In this document: one piece after another, positions 8,603 through 17,643 of the stretch | Layout: each line of letters starts with the position of its first letter | Numbering within the stretch: position 1 is the stretch's first letter | Source of the DNA: Chitinophaga sp. YR627 | GTDB lineage: Bacteria > Bacteroidota > Bacteroidia > Chitinophagales > Chitinophagaceae | Assembly: GCF_900114995.1 (NCBI RefSeq) | Contig: NZ_FOUX01000001.1 | Span: forward strand, 806,001 to 870,000 | Direction: 5' to 3' | DNA: 64,000 bases | Made by a program: the position numbers and the translations under genes | The notes under the pieces: model-generated | The model's database searches: none | Told to the model about the DNA's origin: nothing | What the model saw: only the letters and a program-made list of their open reading frames with translations

Positions 8603-9220
8603 ATGCGACAAGATTATTCCACGTTTACCGATGAAGAGGTATTTCTCCTCGTGAAGAAGGGGGACGATAAAGCATTCGAAGATATTTTCAGACGTTTCTG
8701 GCAGGAGTTGCTGGATGCGGCCTATCGCCGCGTAAAAGTACAGGAAACTGCTATGGAACTGGTTCAAAGCCTGCTTGTGAACCTATATCTGAAAAGGGAA
8801 ACGATTGAACTCCGTACCTCTCTCCGCAATTATCTGCATATCTCATTAAAAAATAAAGTACTGAACGCAGTACGGGCTGAAGTTGTGCGTAACACTTATC
8901 AGCAGCATATGCTGGCAGACAATGGCCTGTATCAGGCTGATGCCGCCACGAATCTGCAACTGAAGGAGTTACAGGAGCAGATAGACGCTTCCTGTGCGGG
9001 TATGCCGGAAAAATGCCGGGAGGTGTTTTTCCTGAGCCGGAAGGAACATTTGTCCTATCAGCATATCGCACAAAGGCTAGGGATCTCGGTGAACACCGTG
9101 GAGAAACACATGGTGAAAGCCTTGAAAATACTGCGTTCACGCCTGAAAGAATATAACTTTACACTGTTCTGGCTGGTGCTGTTGGTACTGCTGGGATGGG
9201 AAATTTTCAGCAAATTTTAA
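8603..9220 (+). CDS. ECF RNA polymerase sigma factor (FecI-like, Bacteroidota type)
   Basis: 205 residues with sigma region 2 (about 10-90, including DEEVFLLVKKGDDKAFEDIF) and region 4 (about 125-180, including MPEKCREVFFLSRKEHLSYQ and the helix-turn-helix GISVNTVEKHM). It ends in a hydrophobic helix (residues about 186-202) followed by a short basic tail, a typical feature of Bacteroidota FecI-like sigma factors. The fecR gene follows 47 nt downstream, separated by an ECF-type promoter motif, so the sigma gene is probably transcribed on its own. Its likely targets are the four GGCGGTA-N13-GTGTC sites in this window. No copy of the motif precedes the sigma gene itself. Confidence 0.93.
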   Translation: MRQDYSTFTDEEVFLLVKKGDDKAFEDIFRRFWQELLDAAYRRVKVQETAMELVQSLLVNLYLKRETIELRTSLRNYLHISLKNKVLNAVRAEVVRNTYQQHMLADNGLYQADAATNLQLKELQEQIDASCAGMPEKCREVFFLSRKEHLSYQHIAQRLGISVNTVEKHMVKALKILRSRLKEYNFTLFWLVLLVLLGWEIFSKF

Positions 9221-9227
9221 TTACAGT

Positions 9228-9252
9228 GGCGGTAGGACGCTTTTCAGGTGTC
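9228..9252 (+). promoter_or_regulatory. ECF-sigma-type promoter motif, copy B
   Basis: GGCGGTA (9228-9234), 12 nt, GGTGTC (9247-9252), then TAATG. It lies in the 47-nt gap between the sigma gene and fecR, ending 15 nt before the fecR ATG at 9268, so transcripts from it would have a very short leader. Confidence 0.75.
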
Positions 9253-9267
9253 TAATGTGTAGAAACT

Positions 9268-10254
9268 ATGGACATAAGCAACACCAGGTTAAAAGAATTA
9301 TTGGATAAATATCTCGATGGTACGGCCTCTGCGGAGGAGATCAGTGAGGTAGATGCGTGGTATGGGGCCTTCGAGTCCCATAAGGGTGTCACGGAGCAAT
9401 TAAACGCAGATCAGCAGGTGGCACTTGAGCAACTGCTCTTTTCCCGTATTCACCGGGAGATCAGTCAGACGCAGGCGCCATTACAGGTGGTCAGGTCCCG
9501 TGTACGTTACTGGTGGGCAGCTGCCAGTGTAGCGGTACTGCTCATAGCGGGGGGCGTGTATTATACAGTTAACCGCACGACTGAGCAGGGTGTTTCCGGT
9601 ATGATGATCACAGCAACGGCGGAGAAGGGGACTATCAGGAAGATCACCCTGCCGGACAGCAGTATCATCTGGCTGAATGCGGACAGCAAAATACGCTATG
9701 CGCAGCAGAACGGCCGGGAGATATGGCTGGAAGGGGAAGGATACTTTGAGGTCGCTCCGCGGCAGGAAGAAGGTTTCCTGGTACATACCGGCCAGCTCGA
9801 TGTACAGGTATTGGGTACCAGTTTTAATATTGATGCCTATACCCCTGGTGATTCGATCACCGTTACCGTCAGTAGTGGTAAGGTGGCCGTGAGAACAGAG
9901 CAAAATACTGACGTCGCTGTTACTGCCAATCAACAGGCGGTTTATAAGGCGGCGGCTGATAAAATAAACAGATACGATATCAGTGCGGCTGATTTTGGCG
10001 CCTGGAGGGAGGGGCTGCTGGTATTTAAGAATGCCAGTTTTGAAAGTATTGCCCGTACGCTGGAACGCCGTTACAAGGCGCATATCCGCTTCGACGGACA
10101 AAAAACAGCTTCCGCCCTGCTTTCTGCCAGATTCGGCAAGGATGAGCCAATAAAGGACATTCTACGCATGTTATGCGATATATATGGTTTCAACTACCGG
10201 CAGGAACCAGGTAGTGAGGAATACCTGGTGTATGATGCGCAGCCACATCATTGA
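9268..10254 (+). CDS. FecR-family anti-sigma factor
   Basis: 328 residues. The N-terminal 80 residues form the cytoplasmic sigma-binding part (starting NTRLKELLDKYLDGTASAEE). One membrane helix follows (residues 81-100, WWAAASVAVLLIAGG), then the periplasmic FecR domain (IWLNADSKIRYAQQ, EGEGYFEVA, VLGTSFNIDAY) and a C-terminal DUF4974-type domain (FESIARTLERRYKAHIRF). It holds the neighbouring ECF sigma factor until it receives a signal from the STN domain of the SusC encoded immediately downstream. It starts the operon fecR-susC-susD-GH38-SGNH-GH92. Confidence 0.93.
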   Translation: MDISNTRLKELLDKYLDGTASAEEISEVDAWYGAFESHKGVTEQLNADQQVALEQLLFSRIHREISQTQAPLQVVRSRVRYWWAAASVAVLLIAGGVYYTVNRTTEQGVSGMMITATAEKGTIRKITLPDSSIIWLNADSKIRYAQQNGREIWLEGEGYFEVAPRQEEGFLVHTGQLDVQVLGTSFNIDAYTPGDSITVTVSSGKVAVRTEQNTDVAVTANQQAVYKAAADKINRYDISAADFGAWREGLLVFKNASFESIARTLERRYKAHIRFDGQKTASALLSARFGKDEPIKDILRMLCDIYGFNYRQEPGSEEYLVYDAQPHH

Positions 10255-10283
10255 CCGGATCCAACTGTTCGGATGAAGTGATA

Positions 10284-13200
10284 ATGGGAAGTTATGAAAA
10301 GAGAATTGCGGAGTGCCTGCATGTGCGCGCCATAAAAATGGCCTGCCTGTTATTCCTATGCGCTTTAGTGAGGGTTGGAAATGTCTCTGCCCAAACGGGT
10401 ACAGAAAGAGATCTGAAACGTACAATGGTTGACATACAGGTCGTCAATCAGTCCTTCGATAAAGTATTTGAACAGATCGAAGCCACTACTGCATTCCGGT
10501 TTGTATTCAATCCATCGGAAATTGCCCGTAGCGGTAAGGTCACCATCAGCAAAAAAAATATTTCAGTTGAGCAGGTGCTCAGACTGCTGCCGCCGCCTTT
10601 GCAATATGAGCTGAGGGGTAGTAACATATTGATCCTTGAGGAAAGGAGGCCTGTGAACAGTCCCGCTCCACGGCTGTTGCACACGGGTCGTGTGTCAGAT
10701 GCGGAAGGGCATGTGCTGCCCGGTGTCAGTATCATCGTCAAGCGTACGGTCCGCAGGGTGATCACAGACGAGGAAGGCGTGTTCCGTATTGAAGCCGGTA
10801 TGGGGGATACCTTACGATTCTCCCTGCTGGGTTTTCAGGACCAGGAAGTCCCTGTTTCACTGGCAGCTCCGCAGGACATTGTCCTGCAGCCTGGTTCATC
10901 TGCCCTCCGGGAAGTGGTGGTGATCGGTTATGGGTCTGCAAATAAAGAGAACCTGACTACAGCCATCGGTACCGTCAAGGGAGAGCAGCTGAATGAAAGA
11001 GCTACAACTTTGAACGTCATGCAGGGACTGGCCGGTAAAGTGGCAGGTGTCAGTGTGATGATCAATTCCGGTAAACCGGGTGGTAATCCTATTGTAAAGA
11101 TCAGGGGGACGGGTTCTATCAATGCCTATAATGGTCCGCTGTATGTGGTCGATGGTATTGTAGGCGCTGATCCCATGAACATAGATCCGAACATCGTTGA
11201 ATCGGTGGATGTGCTCAAAGATGCGGCAGCTTCCGCCATCTATGGGGCCAGGGGTTCAAACGGGGTGATTGCCATTACGACGAAGAAAGGCGGTAAAAAT
11301 ACACCCGCGATCTCTTTCCGGAATACACTCAGTTTTGCCACACTGGCCAGGGAAATAGATCTGATGGATGCTAATGAATCACTGGAGATGTTCAAACGTG
11401 AGTACGAATATCAGCCGGGACGTATTGCACCGCACCTTGATCCGGACAGACAGTTCTCCCGGAAGGAAGATCTGTTCAATCCGGATGGTACGCCGAAGTA
11501 TAATACGGACTGGCAGAAAGAAGCCAGCCGGCTGGCAGTATCGCACGAACATGCGTTGTCGTTTTCGTTGGGTAAAGAAGATATTTCTGCGTTGGCAGGA
11601 CTTTCCTATAGTGATCAACAGGGAATTCTGATCAACAGTTATTCCCGTCAGGTGAATGGATTTATCAATCTTGGCTGGAACGTAAAGAAGTGGCTGCACA
11701 TTCAGACGGTGCTGAACAGCGGCGCATTCAAACAGAATAACGTTGACATTAATACGTTTGGCCTGAATGCCGTGCGTCAGATCTATGAATTCCTGCCTTT
11801 TTTCCCGGTGAGATACCCGGATGGCACTTATTCCCGGAAAGCAGATTATCCGGGTGCGGAGAGTTCTGAGAATCCGGTGAGGCTGATGAATGAGGTACAG
11901 TCTGTCGCAGGACGTACCTATACCATGGGCAATCTGCTGGCGACGTTTTACCTGAGTCCCAAGCTGCAGTTTACAGCAGGTATCAGCGGACAAACAGGTG
12001 CCAGCTATAATTTATATTTCTCCGGCAGGGATATCATCGGTTATTCCGATGTACAACAGGGGGTGGCTACACGGGGGCATGGTCAGACCGGCTCCTGGAC
12101 CTCAGAAGATTATTTTACCTGGAAGGACAGCTTCGGGAAACATCATCTGACAGGCGTAGCCGGCGCCAGCTGGTATTACTTTGCCAGTATGAATACACAG
12201 GCAGGCAGCGAGGGATTCTTTGATGACTTCTTCTCGTATAACAGTCTGCAGACAGGTCTGGTGCCACAGCGGCCAACGTCCGGATCAAGCAGAAATGCGA
12301 TGAATTCGTTCTACATGCGGTTCAATTATGACTATGACAATCGCTACCTGCTCGGGATCTCCCTGCGGGCAGACGGGTCCTCGCGTTTTGGCGCCAATAA
12401 CCGCTATGGTTACTTCCCCAGTTTTTCAGCTGCCTGGCGTTTATCGTCAGAACCGTTCCTGCGGGACGTGCGTAGCATTAACAGTCTGAAACTGCGTGTC
12501 AGCTATGGTATCGTGGGTAATTCCGATATCGGGGATTATGTGACGCAAAGCAGGATCAATAGCGGGCAGACGCCTTTTGGCGGACAGGTAGAACCTTCTG
12601 CCACACTCGGCGTATTGGGCAACCGGGATCTCAAATGGGAGAGGGCGCATCAGCTGAATCTGGGGGTAGATGCTATTTTACTGGACAGAAGAGTGCAGTT
12701 CACCGCAGATGTCTATAACAGGATCACCAAAGACCTGCTATACTTTAAGCTGTTGCCATCTACTTCCGGATATGAGGGCGTATTTGATAATATAGGATCT
12801 ATCCGTAACAGGGGACTTGAATTATCGCTGACGACAGAGAACATCCGCAGAAAGAATTTCTCCTGGAATACTTCGCTGATCTATTCCATGAACCGCTCGC
12901 TGGTGCTAAATCTGAATGGAGATATCATGTATCCCTGGGCAGGACGTATCATGGAGGGAAGGCCATTAAATGAATTCTATGGTTATCAGCGGCTGGGTAC
13001 CTGGGGGACAAATGAAGCTGCGGAAGCAGCTGTATATGGGAAGAAACCGGGTGATCTTAAATATGCCGATCTGAATCATAATAAAGTAAAAGACGCGGGT
13101 GACCGTACCGTATTGGGCAACGGGATGCCTGATTTTGAAGGCAGTATTGTGAATACGGTCAACTATCGCAATTTCTCCCTGGCAGTTGATCTGCAGGTGA

Positions 13201-13625
13201 TATATGGGCATAGTCTGGCGAACCTGACACGCTTAATCATGGAGAATGCTGCGCCGGTCACCAATAGCTATAGCAGTCTGCTGGATGCCTGGACACCAGA
13301 TCATCAGGGTGCAATGAATGCGGCATTACGTTTACCAGGAGATGGATTTGACAGTGAGATCGACAGTTATAATATTGAGAAAGGATCATTCTTAAGGGTG
13401 CGTAATATCACACTGGGTTATCGGTTGCCATCGGTATGGCTGAAACGATGTCACCTGCGGTCGGCGGTGCTGGGTGTGAGTGCGGAGAATTATTTTCTCT
13501 TCACGAAATACAAGGGTTATGATCCGGAAGCGTCTTCTTTTGATGGAGACTTTAACCAGGGGGTAGATCTCTACCAGTATCCGAAGGCAAAGACGATGGC
13601 GGTCACACTAAATGTTACATTTTGA
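10284..13625 (+). CDS. SusC-like TonB-dependent outer-membrane transporter with STN signalling domain
   Basis: About 1,113 residues from ATG 10284; the TTG at 10251 overlaps fecR and is less likely. Signal peptide ends near VSAQ. Domains in order: STN (about 40-115, MVDIQVVNQSFDKVF to SNILILEE), carboxypeptidase-like beta-sandwich (about 130-205), TonB box (LREVVVIGYG), plug (about 215-335, with GPLYVVDGIVG and YGARGSNGVIAITTK) and beta-barrel ending in VTLNVTF. The STN domain is the signalling module that contacts FecR, so this transporter both imports oligosaccharide and triggers the sigma factor. The other two SusC proteins in the window lack it. Confidence 0.94.
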   Translation: MGSYEKRIAECLHVRAIKMACLLFLCALVRVGNVSAQTGTERDLKRTMVDIQVVNQSFDKVFEQIEATTAFRFVFNPSEIARSGKVTISKKNISVEQVLRLLPPPLQYELRGSNILILEERRPVNSPAPRLLHTGRVSDAEGHVLPGVSIIVKRTVRRVITDEEGVFRIEAGMGDTLRFSLLGFQDQEVPVSLAAPQDIVLQPGSSALREVVVIGYGSANKENLTTAIGTVKGEQLNERATTLNVMQGLAGKVAGVSVMINSGKPGGNPIVKIRGTGSINAYNGPLYVVDGIVGADPMNIDPNIVESVDVLKDAAASAIYGARGSNGVIAITTKKGGKNTPAISFRNTLSFATLAREIDLMDANESLEMFKREYEYQPGRIAPHLDPDRQFSRKEDLFNPDGTPKYNTDWQKEASRLAVSHEHALSFSLGKEDISALAGLSYSDQQGILINSYSRQVNGFINLGWNVKKWLHIQTVLNSGAFKQNNVDINTFGLNAVRQIYEFLPFFPVRYPDGTYSRKADYPGAESSENPVRLMNEVQSVAGRTYTMGNLLATFYLSPKLQFTAGISGQTGASYNLYFSGRDIIGYSDVQQGVATRGHGQTGSWTSEDYFTWKDSFGKHHLTGVAGASWYYFASMNTQAGSEGFFDDFFSYNSLQTGLVPQRPTSGSSRNAMNSFYMRFNYDYDNRYLLGISLRADGSSRFGANNRYGYFPSFSAAWRLSSEPFLRDVRSINSLKLRVSYGIVGNSDIGDYVTQSRINSGQTPFGGQVEPSATLGVLGNRDLKWERAHQLNLGVDAILLDRRVQFTADVYNRITKDLLYFKLLPSTSGYEGVFDNIGSIRNRGLELSLTTENIRRKNFSWNTSLIYSMNRSLVLNLNGDIMYPWAGRIMEGRPLNEFYGYQRLGTWGTNEAAEAAVYGKKPGDLKYADLNHNKVKDAGDRTVLGNGMPDFEGSIVNTVNYRNFSLAVDLQVIYGHSLANLTRLIMENAAPVTNSYSSLLDAWTPDHQGAMNAALRLPGDGFDSEIDSYNIEKGSFLRVRNITLGYRLPSVWLKRCHLRSAVLGVSAENYFLFTKYKGYDPEASSFDGDFNQGVDLYQYPKAKTMAVTLNVTF

Positions 13626-13641
13626 ATAAAGGAATTGAGAT

Positions 13642-15129
13642 ATGAAACGAATGCGCTTTCTGCTGCCGTTGCTGACGGTCTTAACGTCCTGCGTCAATTT
13701 CCTGGATGAACAACCATCTGGTTCGCTGGGGCTTGATGACTACTATAAAACGGCAGAACAGATCAAAGCGGCTGTCAATGGCACTTATGAGGGCCTGTCG
13801 CTTCCCTATGCTGAGAATATTGGCGTAGCTGTTAGTCCGGTGTATTCTCTGGAGTATATCACCGGCTACAGCCGACGCCCAAGGCCTTCGGGTTTTGAAG
13901 ATGATCAGTTCCTGCGGCTGGACAGACTGGATGCCGCTAATTCCAGGTTACAGGCATGGTGGAATGCGACGTATTATCCGGTAGAGAACTGTAACAGTGT
14001 GATAGAAAATGTGAGTATCAGTACGCTGATAGATGACGCCACTAAACAACGTTATCTTGGTCAGGCGTATTTCATGCGCGCCTGGTACTATTTTCAGGGG
14101 GTACAGCTCTTCGGGGATATACCCTTAAAACTGACGACTACGAAAGATCCGAATGATGTGAAGATCCGTCGTTCACCAAAAGAAGCGGTGTATGATCAGA
14201 TCGTGAAAGACCTGCTAAAAGCAGAGAATAGCGGTCTGCCCTGGGTAGATCATAGCGGGCATGTTAGTCTGGGGACCGTGAAATCATTACTGGCGAAAGT
14301 ATACCTGACAATGGCAGGTTATCCGATGCAGCGCGGGGTGACTTATTACGGAAAGGCATACGACAAGGCACTGGAGGTGATCAACAGCAGACAGTTCAAT
14401 CTGTTTGAGCACTATAAAGACCTGCGTGATCCGGCAAAGATGAATACAGGTGAGCACATCTTTATGTTACAACGTCATCCGACAATGGCGGAAAGTAATA
14501 TTCATGGGGCATATCTGCCTTATCCTACGGAGCCCATTTCCATACAACCTGCTTATGGTGGAGCGATGGCGCCGACATTGGCTTTTTATAATTCCTATGC
14601 TGCGAATGATGCGCGCAAACAGGAGCAGGCGTTTTATTATACCCGTTATCCGCGGTATGACAATCCGACGGAGATCATCACATTTCCTGATCCTTATATT
14701 TTTAAGTTCTGGGATGCGGATGCAGAAAAGACAGGCCGTTCGGGCGCTAATTTTCCGCTGATACGTTATGCTGATGTATTGCTGTTATGCGCAGAGGCAA
14801 AGAGTCAGCTGGATGGCGGTAGTACAACAGATGCGGCGGCGATCGCTGCTTATTATGCGGTACGTCAGCGGGCCTTTCCGGCAGCGGTGCAACCAGCTAC
14901 ATTAACAACAGATGATATTCTGAAAGAGCGATACTGGGAGCTTTGTTTTGAATTTCAGACATGGTATGATATGCTACGCACGCGTAAAGCTTTTGATGTA
15001 GCCAATGGTACGATGACCAACCTGATCGGATACAAAGCACCGAATCACCTACGGGCCTTTGAACTGAAAGACCTTGCGTTTCCGCTGCCATTAGCGGAAG
15101 TTCAGAAAAATCCGGATTTAGCACTTTAA
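13642..15129 (+). CDS. SusD/RagB-like glycan-binding lipoprotein
   Basis: 495 residues with a lipoprotein signal (lipobox LTSC) and the SusD plan: N-terminal helix FLDEQPSGSLG, TPR-like helices including QAYFMRAWYYFQGVQLFGDIP, and a C-terminal block with LIRYADVLLLCAEAKSQ, ILKERYWELCFEFQTWYDMLR and FPLPLAEVQKNPDL. Surface partner of the STN-bearing SusC encoded 16 nt upstream; the pair forms the import pore and lid. Divergent at RYWELCFEFQTWYD, where most members have ERR-E-AFEGHRFWD. Confidence 0.93.
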   Translation: MKRMRFLLPLLTVLTSCVNFLDEQPSGSLGLDDYYKTAEQIKAAVNGTYEGLSLPYAENIGVAVSPVYSLEYITGYSRRPRPSGFEDDQFLRLDRLDAANSRLQAWWNATYYPVENCNSVIENVSISTLIDDATKQRYLGQAYFMRAWYYFQGVQLFGDIPLKLTTTKDPNDVKIRRSPKEAVYDQIVKDLLKAENSGLPWVDHSGHVSLGTVKSLLAKVYLTMAGYPMQRGVTYYGKAYDKALEVINSRQFNLFEHYKDLRDPAKMNTGEHIFMLQRHPTMAESNIHGAYLPYPTEPISIQPAYGGAMAPTLAFYNSYAANDARKQEQAFYYTRYPRYDNPTEIITFPDPYIFKFWDADAEKTGRSGANFPLIRYADVLLLCAEAKSQLDGGSTTDAAAIAAYYAVRQRAFPAAVQPATLTTDDILKERYWELCFEFQTWYDMLRTRKAFDVANGTMTNLIGYKAPNHLRAFELKDLAFPLPLAEVQKNPDLAL

Positions 15130-15137
15130 ACGACAAG

Positions 15138-17633
15138 ATGAAACATACTATTCTTTGTCTCGCGGTGTTATGCACCGTTGGGGCAGGGCGGTCCTTTGCC
15201 CAGCAACAACATTATTTTATCGATGGTTATCATGGCGGAAAGTACGGACACTACCCGGCAGGCTATACACAGTACATTGTTGAACAGTTACAGGCACATC
15301 CTGACTGGAAGATCAATCTGGAAATAGAGCCTGAAACCTGGGATGTGGCAAAGGTGGAAGAGCCTGCGGCATATGCTGCTTTCAAACAGTTATTTGCCGA
15401 TCAGTCAGATGCGGGCAGAATAGAATATGTCAATCCGGGTTATGGACAGAGCTATCTGTATACGGGTTCCGGTGAGAGTATGATCCGGCAGTTCAGTTAT
15501 GGCATGCAGCATATCCGGCAGCATTTTCCGGGAGCGGTTTTCAGTACTTATTCCAGTGAAGAACCTTGTTTTACCAGTGCATTGCCACAGGTCCTGTTAT
15601 CCTTTGGATTTAAATACGCCTCTCTGAAGAACCCCAATACCTGCTGGGGTGGTTATACCCGTGCCTTTGGTGGTGAAGTGGTACAATGGCAGGGACCTGA
15701 TGGGAGTAAATTGCCAACAGTTCCAAGATATGGCGTAGAAGCATTGTTGCCTAATTCTACCTGGCAGTCAACTGCGTGGAATAACAGCAGTGAGTATATA
15801 CAATCCGCTCTTGCTGCCGGTATCCGGCAACCAGTTGGTATGTGTTTACAGGATGCCGGCTGGCGGAACGGTCCCTGGTTGAAGCGACAGGCGAAATATG
15901 AAACCTGGCGGAATTATATCGGGCATGTTGCAGATACACAGCATGCTGCTGTATGGGCATTCAGTCAGGAAGATGTGCAGGTAAGTCTTGTATGGGGCGC
16001 GCAGGTCCTGCAGCAGATCGCGCAGCAGGTACGACAGGCAGAGAATAAACTGACGGCGGCAGAAAAGTACGCAGTTATCAGTTCGCTTGTACAAGGGAGC
16101 GTCTGGCCAAAGGCAGCCTTAGATAGCGCCTGGAAGTCTTTATTACTCTCACAACATCATGACTGCTGGATCGTGCCTTATAATGGCCGTAAAGGGGATA
16201 CCTGGATAGATAAGGTGCAGCACTGGACGGATAATACCTTACGTGTGAGTGATAGTATACTTATGCAGGGAGCGGAAACGGGTCGTGCCGTGCGTGTGCT
16301 CAATACAACCGCTACTGCAAGAGAAGAATGGGTTGTGGTACCCGGCTATAAAGGCCGTTCTGTAAAGGTGACTGATAGCAAAGGCAAACCGGTAAAGGCC
16401 TATGTACAGCGGGATAGTTCGCTGATATTTAAGGCCAGTGTAGCACCGATGGGATATAATGTCTATCATATCGGTGAAGGTACAAAGACAGTCCCTGTCG
16501 CCACACGCAACAAACAACTGGCAGATGGACGTTACCAGATAGAGACAGATCAATATAAGATGACGATCGATCCTGCCAGAGGAGGTGTTATTACCAGTCT
16601 GATCGCGAAGCAACTGAACAACCGGGAGATGGTAGATCGTAAACATGCGCGCAGTTTCAATGAACTGAGAGGATATTTCTATCAGCAATCGGCCTGGCGT
16701 TCCAGTACGGATACAGCGGCTACGGTAAGCTTGAAAGAAGATAATCCGGCACGGACGGTAGTAGCAATCAAAGGCGCGATTGGCGGTCATCCGTTTACAC
16801 AGCTGATCACTTTAGCAAATGCTACCCGCAGAATAGATATGCAGCTGACCATTGACTGGCAGGGTGAGCCGGGTATAGGTGCACCTCCTGCGATACATTA
16901 CCGTGTGGAAGATTATCACAAGGCATTTTATAATGATAGTTTCAAGTTGCAGGTCCTGTTGCCGCTCAATCTCGCACAGCAGCAGGTCAGTAAAGATGCG
17001 CCGTATGATGTAACAGCCAGCCGCCTGACAAATACTTTTTTCAGTAGCTGGGATAGCATTAAGAATAATGTAATGTTACACTGGGCAGATGTGACGGATG
17101 GTAAGACGGGGCTGGCATTGTTCACAGATCATACGACGAGTTATGTACACGGAGAAAATTATCCCCTGGGCTTTATAGTACAATTCACCGGTACTGCATT
17201 ATGGGGGCGTAATTATAATGTAACAGGGCCGACAAATGTACACTATGTCATTGTACCACACAGTGACGCCTGGGATGCCGGTGGTGTGAGTGAGGAGGCT
17301 GTTCGCTGGTGTGAACCGCTGGAGCTGTTGCCAGGCAATAACGAATCCGCGTTTTCCCTGCTCTCCGTAGCAGATCAACGCTGGCAGGTACCAGCGATAA
17401 TGATGGATGGAAATGATCTGTTGGTCAGGCTGTATAATGCTGCCGGTGATGATCAGGAACATACCCTGTCTGTTTCCGGTACTGCTTCGGCTGTCATCCT
17501 GGAACGACTGGATGGTCAGTCACTGGAGAAATTGCCCACACAGCAACAGATTGGTAAGACGGTCATCCGTTTAGCGATACCCCGCTTTGGTATCCGCACG
17601 ATCCGTTTAAAAAATATAAACATTCAACATTAA
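15138..17633 (+). CDS. GH38-like alpha-mannosidase (divergent)
   Basis: 831 residues with signal peptide (cleavage near SFAQ). The region around residues 333-345 (LLLSQHHDCWIVPYNG) matches the GH38 block usually written QHHDAITGT, and the C-terminal half (about 480-800) has the beta-sandwich layout of GH38 C-terminal domains, including the segment NNREMVDRKHARSFNELRG. The usual N-terminal His-x-Asp metal pair is not obvious; instead there is DGYHGGKYGHYPAGY (residues 29-43) followed by EIEPETWD. It is therefore a divergent member, probably a retaining alpha-mannosidase, with some doubt about substrate. It lies 8 nt after susD in the same operon as a GH92 enzyme, supporting a mannoside substrate. 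Confidence 0.75.
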   Translation: MKHTILCLAVLCTVGAGRSFAQQQHYFIDGYHGGKYGHYPAGYTQYIVEQLQAHPDWKINLEIEPETWDVAKVEEPAAYAAFKQLFADQSDAGRIEYVNPGYGQSYLYTGSGESMIRQFSYGMQHIRQHFPGAVFSTYSSEEPCFTSALPQVLLSFGFKYASLKNPNTCWGGYTRAFGGEVVQWQGPDGSKLPTVPRYGVEALLPNSTWQSTAWNNSSEYIQSALAAGIRQPVGMCLQDAGWRNGPWLKRQAKYETWRNYIGHVADTQHAAVWAFSQEDVQVSLVWGAQVLQQIAQQVRQAENKLTAAEKYAVISSLVQGSVWPKAALDSAWKSLLLSQHHDCWIVPYNGRKGDTWIDKVQHWTDNTLRVSDSILMQGAETGRAVRVLNTTATAREEWVVVPGYKGRSVKVTDSKGKPVKAYVQRDSSLIFKASVAPMGYNVYHIGEGTKTVPVATRNKQLADGRYQIETDQYKMTIDPARGGVITSLIAKQLNNREMVDRKHARSFNELRGYFYQQSAWRSSTDTAATVSLKEDNPARTVVAIKGAIGGHPFTQLITLANATRRIDMQLTIDWQGEPGIGAPPAIHYRVEDYHKAFYNDSFKLQVLLPLNLAQQQVSKDAPYDVTASRLTNTFFSSWDSIKNNVMLHWADVTDGKTGLALFTDHTTSYVHGENYPLGFIVQFTGTALWGRNYNVTGPTNVHYVIVPHSDAWDAGGVSEEAVRWCEPLELLPGNNESAFSLLSVADQRWQVPAIMMDGNDLLVRLYNAAGDDQEHTLSVSGTASAVILERLDGQSLEKLPTQQQIGKTVIRLAIPRFGIRTIRLKNINIQH

Positions 17634-17643
17634 TCCGCTCCAT

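Noticed and set aside
9481..10101. 206-codon minus frame inside fecR
   Set aside because: Antisense shadow of FecR.
11030..11056. GCCGGTA followed by GGTGTC inside the STN-type susC
   Set aside because: It encodes a conserved plug motif (GKVAGV), the first box has one mismatch and the spacing is wrong; it is coding coincidence, not a fifth promoter copy.
11379..11993. 204-codon minus frame inside susC
   Set aside because: Antisense shadow of a strongly supported SusC barrel; no motif of its own.
14813..14840. GGCGGTA strings in coding DNA (also near 17839, 18370, 34678, 35566, 52136, 54409)
   Set aside because: None has GTGTC at the 13-nt distance; they come from Gly-Gly codons.
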